From JAGRGG01 sp965217265 (GTDB lineage: Bacteria; Pseudomonadota; Alphaproteobacteria; Geminicoccales; Geminicoccaceae), in the NCBI GenBank assembly GCA_965217265.1, contig CBDCHP010000011.1:682001-746000 (forward strand): a stretch of DNA of 64,000 nt, written 5' to 3'. Within the stretch, counting starts at the first letter, position 1, and every line of letters starts with the position of its first letter. The notes under the pieces were generated by a model. That model was not told the DNA's origin. It made no database searches and saw nothing but the letters and a program-made list of their open reading frames with translations. This document shows positions 60,499-64,000 of the stretch, one piece after another. Position numbers and translations under genes: made by a program.

Positions 60499-61251
60499 AT
60501 GCGCTGGCGACTGTTGCCCATTCTGCTCTTGGTGCTCGCCGCCGGCGGGGCGGGGGCGCGGCCGCTCGGCATCATCGGCGCGGACGACCGCGCGATCGTC
60601 GCCGACGGCGACCACCGCTTCGACGCGGTCGGCCGGCTGAACCAGGGCGACGGGCGCGGCTTTTGCACCGGGGTCCTGATCGCGCCCGACGCGGTGCTGA
60701 CCGCGGCGCACTGCCTGTGGGACCGCCGCCGCGGCGGCTGGTACGCCCCGGACAAGCTCCACTTCCTCCCCCGCTACCGCCGCGACAATTACCCCGCACA
60801 CGCGCAAGGGCAAGCGCTTCGCCTGCCGCCGACGATCGGGGTCGACGCCGACGGCAGGCCGGACTCCCTGCTCGACGACTGGGCCGTCGTCGCGCTGCGC
60901 CGCCCGATCGAGGGGGTAGTGCCCCTGCCGCTCGCCACGAGCGTCGATCGGGCCGGTCTTGCCGAGGCGAGGCTGCTGCGGGTCGGCTACGCCGCCGACC
61001 GGCCGCACCTGCCGACTCTGGTCGACGGCTGCCGGACGCTCGGCCTTGTCGAGGACGGGCGCCTGCTGCTGCACGACTGCGACCCGACCCCCGGCTCCTC
61101 CGGCTCGCCCCTCCTCCTCGCCCGCGCCGACGGCTTCGTCGTGCTCGGCGTGCAGAGCGCCCTCATACGGCACGGCCCGCAGGTGGCAGGCACTGCCGTT
61201 CTCGTGCGGTCGTCCGTCCTGGCGAAGGCGTTCACCCTGCCCGGCGGCTGA
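60499..61251 (+). CDS. exported trypsin-like serine protease
   Basis: 250 aa with a signal peptide (residues 1-20, AGGAGARP). S1 protease triad: His in LTAAHCLWD (about residue 72), Asp in LLDDWAVVAL (about 132) and Ser in PGSSGSPLLL (about 202). The Cys pair flanking the His loop (FCTGVLI / AAHCLW) is kept, and LVDGC/HDC can form a second disulfide. It should be a periplasmic or secreted endopeptidase of the V8/trypsin kind. The start lies 16 bp after repeat copy 14 with AAAGGAT as ribosome site. Confidence 0.87.
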   Translation: MRWRLLPILLLVLAAGGAGARPLGIIGADDRAIVADGDHRFDAVGRLNQGDGRGFCTGVLIAPDAVLTAAHCLWDRRRGGWYAPDKLHFLPRYRRDNYPAHAQGQALRLPPTIGVDADGRPDSLLDDWAVVALRRPIEGVVPLPLATSVDRAGLAEARLLRVGYAADRPHLPTLVDGCRTLGLVEDGRLLLHDCDPTPGSSGSPLLLARADGFVVLGVQSALIRHGPQVAGTAVLVRSSVLAKAFTLPGG

Positions 61252-61339
61252 GGGTACGCATCCCAAGGCCGCGCCCGCCTCGACGCCGCCGGTGGCCGCG
61301 CTATAACGCCCCCGCCCCGTCCGTCAGCGCCGAGCACTT

Positions 61340-62497
61340 ATGACCAAGATCGTCCACTTCACGCCGCACCGCGACCCCTACGAGCCGCGCACCTTCTTCG
61401 AGGCGACGAGCGCCGCCGCCGCCGGCTTCGAGGTGATCGTCATCGCTCCTTGGGAGCGGGACGAGACCCGCGAGGGGGTCAAGGTCAAGGCGATCCCGCG
61501 CTACAAGGGCCGCTTCGAGCGCTTCACCCAGACGACCTACCGCGCTTTTCGCGCGGCGCTGCGCGAGCGGCCGGCGGTCTACCACTTCCACGAGCCCGAG
61601 CTGATCCCCTGGTGCCTGATCCTGAGAGGCCTGGGCCAGCCGGTGATCTACGACGTCCACGAGGACTACGCCGCCGCCGCGTCCGTGCGCGCCTGGATGC
61701 CGAACGCGCTGCGCGGCACCATCCGCGGCGGCTACAACGCGTTCGCCTGGCTCGCCCGCCACGCCTTCACGACGATCATCGCCGAGCGCTACTACGAGCG
61801 CCTGTTCCCCGGCTCGATCAAGGTCTTGAACTACGCGCGGCTGGAGGAGTTCGCCGCCCTTCGCGCCATCGACCGCACCGAGTTGCGCCCGGCCTCGATC
61901 CGCTGCCTCTACACCGGCGGCGTCACCGACGTGCGCGGCGGGCGGCACCACGCCCGGCTCCTGGAATATTTGCCGGGCGACGCCGCCGTGCGGCTCATCG
62001 GCAAGTGCGACATGGACGACCTGCGCGCCGAACTCCTGGATCTCGCCGAGCGTGAGCCCCGGCTCGACCTCACGATCGACAAGCGCTGGGTGTCGCACGA
62101 CCGCATCATGCAATCCTACGAGGAACCCTGGACCTGCGGCCTCGCCCTCTTCCCCGACACCGACCACTACCGCGAGAAGGAACTGACCAAGTTCTTCGAG
62201 TACATGGCGGCGGGCCTGCCGATCGTCGCCTCGAACTTCAAGGTCTGGCGCGATTTGATCGAGGGCGAGCGGGTGGGTCTGTGCGTCGATCCCGAGGACC
62301 CGAAGGCCGCCGCCGCGGCGATCGCGTGGCTGCAGGCCAACCCCGACGAGGCGCTGGCGATGGGCGAGCGCGGCAAGCGCGCCGTCGCCGAGCGCTACAA
62401 CTGGGCCGGTCAAGCCGAGCGGCTGATGGCGCTCTACCGCCGCTTGGCCTCGAACGGCCCCGACTCTAAGGCGAGCGTACAAGAACAAATACCTTAG
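61340..62497 (+). CDS. GT4-type glycosyltransferase
   Basis: 385 aa. GT-B fold: N-terminal domain with IVHFTPHRDPYEPRTFFEA and VYHFHEPELIPW, IYDVHEDY; C-terminal domain with CLYTGGVTDVRGG, and the nucleotide-sugar motif KELTKFFEYMAAGLPIVASNF (EX7E-like, split: KFFEYMAAGLPIVA) followed by GLCVDPEDPKAAAAAIAWL. It transfers a sugar from a nucleotide sugar, probably to a surface polysaccharide or glycolipid. No other glycan genes are nearby. There is no TM segment, so it acts at the cytosolic face. Confidence 0.86.
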   Translation: MTKIVHFTPHRDPYEPRTFFEATSAAAAGFEVIVIAPWERDETREGVKVKAIPRYKGRFERFTQTTYRAFRAALRERPAVYHFHEPELIPWCLILRGLGQPVIYDVHEDYAAAASVRAWMPNALRGTIRGGYNAFAWLARHAFTTIIAERYYERLFPGSIKVLNYARLEEFAALRAIDRTELRPASIRCLYTGGVTDVRGGRHHARLLEYLPGDAAVRLIGKCDMDDLRAELLDLAEREPRLDLTIDKRWVSHDRIMQSYEEPWTCGLALFPDTDHYREKELTKFFEYMAAGLPIVASNFKVWRDLIEGERVGLCVDPEDPKAAAAAIAWLQANPDEALAMGERGKRAVAERYNWAGQAERLMALYRRLASNGPDSKASVQEQIP

Positions 62498-62665
62498 CCA
62501 TGACAAATATCCGCCGAATCGGATTTAATTCTTTATAAATTGCGCAAGAATAACGAACTTCACAGAACTGCTACTGAACCATCCGACTGGTGTCACAGTC
62601 GTGTGCGACCCGTGGGGGTGGGATTAGAGAAGCAAGAACCAACCAACTTTGATAGGGAAACCATC

Positions 62666-63139
62666 ATGCGTGCTACTTACGCTGCCGCCTTCGTGCTGCT
62701 GCTTGCCAGCCCCGCCTTCGCCCAGGACGAGGGCGAAATGTCGATGTCCGACGTCCCGCCCGAGGCGCACGCCGGCGCCATGGCCGCCATGCCGGGGGTC
62801 GAGTTCCAGGAGGTCCAGCTCGACCTCGACGGCGGTCAGGCCACCTACGAGCTGAGCGCGCAGATGGACGGCAAGAACGTCGAGGTCGACGTCCTGTCCA
62901 CCGGTGAGGTCATCGAGGTCGAGCGCGAGATCAGCATGGAAGAAGTGCCGCAGGCGGTGCAGGACGCGCTCAACAAGCACCTGAGCGGCTTTCAGCCCGA
63001 GACGATCGAGCACAGCACCCGCACCAACCTCGCCACGATGTACGAGTTCGAGGGCACCGACAGCGAAGGCCAAGCGATCGACGTCGAGGTCAGCGAGGAC
63101 GGCGGCGTCGTCACCATCGCGCAGGACATAGCGGCTTGA
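62666..63139 (+). CDS. exported PepSY-like domain protein
   Basis: 157 aa with a signal peptide (residues 1-19, AFAQ). The mature protein is very acidic and has two PepSY-like units: GVEFQEVQLDLDGGQATYELSAQ (split: EVQLDLDGGQATYEL) with MDGKNVEVDVLSTGEVIEVE, and PQAVQDALNKHLSGFQP with YEFEGTDSEGQAIDVEVSEDG (split: YEFEGTDSEGQAIDV). Such periplasmic proteins are related to protease-inhibitor (PepSY/BLIP-like) folds; the partner is unknown. Its 168-bp upstream region is AT-rich and must hold the promoter. A strong hairpin follows the gene. Confidence 0.75.
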   Translation: MRATYAAAFVLLLASPAFAQDEGEMSMSDVPPEAHAGAMAAMPGVEFQEVQLDLDGGQATYELSAQMDGKNVEVDVLSTGEVIEVEREISMEEVPQAVQDALNKHLSGFQPETIEHSTRTNLATMYEFEGTDSEGQAIDVEVSEDGGVVTIAQDIAA

Positions 63140-63164
63140 CGTTCTAAGCGTTCGATGACGCAGG

Positions 63165-63192
63165 CGAAGGGCGGTCTGACGACCGCCCTTCG
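63165..63192 (+). terminator. perfect 12-bp hairpin after the PepSY-like gene
   Basis: CGAAGGGCGGTC, loop TGAC, GACCGCCCTTCG. It lies 26 nt after the stop and 33 nt before the porin start. The following bases (TCGTTATAACC) have no real T run, so it may be a weak terminator, an mRNA-stabilising hairpin, or a transcription brake ahead of the porin gene. Confidence 0.7.
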
Positions 63193-63224
63193 TCGTTATA
63201 ACCACAACAAGAAAAGGGGAAACG

Positions 63225-64000
63225 ATGGTTCGCAGCGCCTCGCTGACCACCCTCATCGTCCTTGCAGCATTGCCGAGCATCGCGGCGGCGCAGGACGCCG
63301 CGACCGAACTGCGGGATCTGAACCAGCGCATCGAATTGCTGCGACGCGGCACCGAGGGCCAGATCGACACGCTGCAAGAGCGCGTGCGCGAGCTTGAGGC
63401 CGAACTGGAAGCCACGCGGGCGGAAGCCGAGCCCGAGCCCGCGCCGAAGGTCGTGTTGGACGAGAGCCCCGTCAGGGTCACGCTCGCGGGCCGCGTGGGC
63501 ACCGCCGTCCTCTACGCCGACAACGGCGACGACGACCAGTTCTTCGTCGTCGACAACGACAACACCGAGAGCCGCTTCTCGTTCAACGGCGAGGCCGACG
63601 CCTACGGCCTCGCCGCCGGCACCTTGATCGAGATCGGCCTCGCCTACAACTCGACCGACGAGATCGCGTTCGGCCAGGACGAGAGTACCGACGCCGACTT
63701 TCCCACCTTGCGCCACGCCGAGGCCTACATCGGCGGCGACGCGGTCGGCGAACTGGCCTTGGGCTTCGGCAACACGGCGACCGAGGACATCGCCGAGAAC
63801 GATTTGTCCGGCACGACCAGCATCGCCCAGTCGGACGTCGACGACACGGCCGGGGGCTTGAGCTTCGCCAACGGCGTCGGGGTCGATACGATCTTCGCGA
63901 ACCGGGACGGCGAGCGCGAGATGCGGGTGCGCTACGACACGCCCCGCCTCGCCGGCTTCCACGTCGCCGCCAGCCTGCGCGAGGACGGCGGCCTGCGCCC
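63225..64000 (+). CDS. outer-membrane porin, C-terminus cut by window edge
   Basis: 258 codons from ATG 63225 (AAAAGGGGAAACG upstream) to the window edge. Signal peptide about residues 1-22 (AAAQD). A predicted coiled coil at about residues 25-68 (ELRDLNQRIELLRRG, LQERVRELEAELEATRAEA) is followed by a Pro/Glu hinge and beta strands alternating polar and hydrophobic residues (VRVTLAGRVGTAVLYADN, SRFSFNGEADA, GTLIEIGLAYNS). This coiled coil plus barrel layout is common in alphaproteobacterial trimeric porins. The pore specificity is unknown. Confidence 0.82.
   Translation, partial: MVRSASLTTLIVLAALPSIAAAQDAATELRDLNQRIELLRRGTEGQIDTLQERVRELEAELEATRAEAEPEPAPKVVLDESPVRVTLAGRVGTAVLYADNGDDDQFFVVDNDNTESRFSFNGEADAYGLAAGTLIEIGLAYNSTDEIAFGQDESTDADFPTLRHAEAYIGGDAVGELALGFGNTATEDIAENDLSGTTSIAQSDVDDTAGGLSFANGVGVDTIFANRDGEREMRVRYDTPRLAGFHVAASLREDGGLR

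Overview
The window is one contiguous piece of a GC-rich Gram-negative chromosome, most likely an alphaproteobacterium (Rhodospirillales-like is my guess; the species cannot be named from this). Supporting signs are a short ProRS in a proS-lolC-lolD operon, a DUF1465/RcdA-type cell-cycle gene, a bacterial ELM1-family protein beside an LpxL-type acyltransferase, a ROSE-like RNA thermometer before an Hsp20 gene, and infC separated from rpmI-rplT-pheST. Most genes are housekeeping. There is no phage, plasmid or CRISPR signature.

Layout. 1-9.4 kb: hydrolase fragment, SDR, spore-coat-U-like protein, inositol-phosphatase-like enzyme, aldo-keto reductase, proS-lolC-lolD, a hypothetical protein and a quinone-reductase-like enzyme. 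9.4-15.3 kb: membrane-lipid acyltransferases, ELM1-like protein, Hsp20 with thermometer, DnaJ-like protein and a Crp/Fnr regulator. 15.4-21.6 kb: ThDP enzyme plus UbiX, then a putatively Zur-controlled zrgA/ABC/DUF3299 metal operon and a methyltransferase. 21.6-25.3 kb: frameshifted LysE-type exporter, tRNA-Val(GAC), an HNH gene broken by a 67-bp tandem duplication, N-formylglutamate amidohydrolase, lytic transglycosylase and DUF1465. 25.3-30.5 kb: AT-rich gap, a Tat-exported PLP enzyme with a Tat-exported RidA-like protein, aspartate aminotransferase and an EamA transporter. 30.5-37.7 kb: pepP-infC-thrS and the tungstate importer tupBCA. 37.8-41.4 kb: an island with a small membrane protein and a STAND/NB-ARC-TPR protein interrupted by an IS1-family element. 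41.6-51.3 kb: lepA, pheT, pheS, rplT, rpmI, prmA and uvrD/pcrA. 51.3-64 kb: two CLC transporters, a MetF-like protein, a frameshifted GH26-like glycosidase, GMC oxidoreductase, DUF533 protein, serine protease, glycosyltransferase, PepSY-like protein and the start of a porin.

Two repeat families structure the window. A ~147-bp element with ~45-bp inverted arms, each arm looking like an intrinsic terminator, occurs 14 times (plus one remnant), usually starting within a few bases of a stop codon but sometimes directly before start codons. A separate REP-pair family occurs at 8.1 kb and 41.3 kb.

The strongest candidate for an undescribed system is at 38.0-41.05 kb. A 66-aa membrane protein and a STAND NTPase overlap by 4 nt, and the C-terminus of the first and the N-terminus of the second share the motif GGIASGRDTN. 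This is the arrangement of amyloid-type signalling between bacterial NLR-like sensors and their effectors. The TPR sensor half has far lower GC than the NTPase half. A recent 778-bp IS1-family insertion with a clean 8-bp target duplication has split the gene; removing it restores a 686-aa frame. A second candidate is the pair of exported PLP enzyme and exported RidA at 25.9-28.0 kb.
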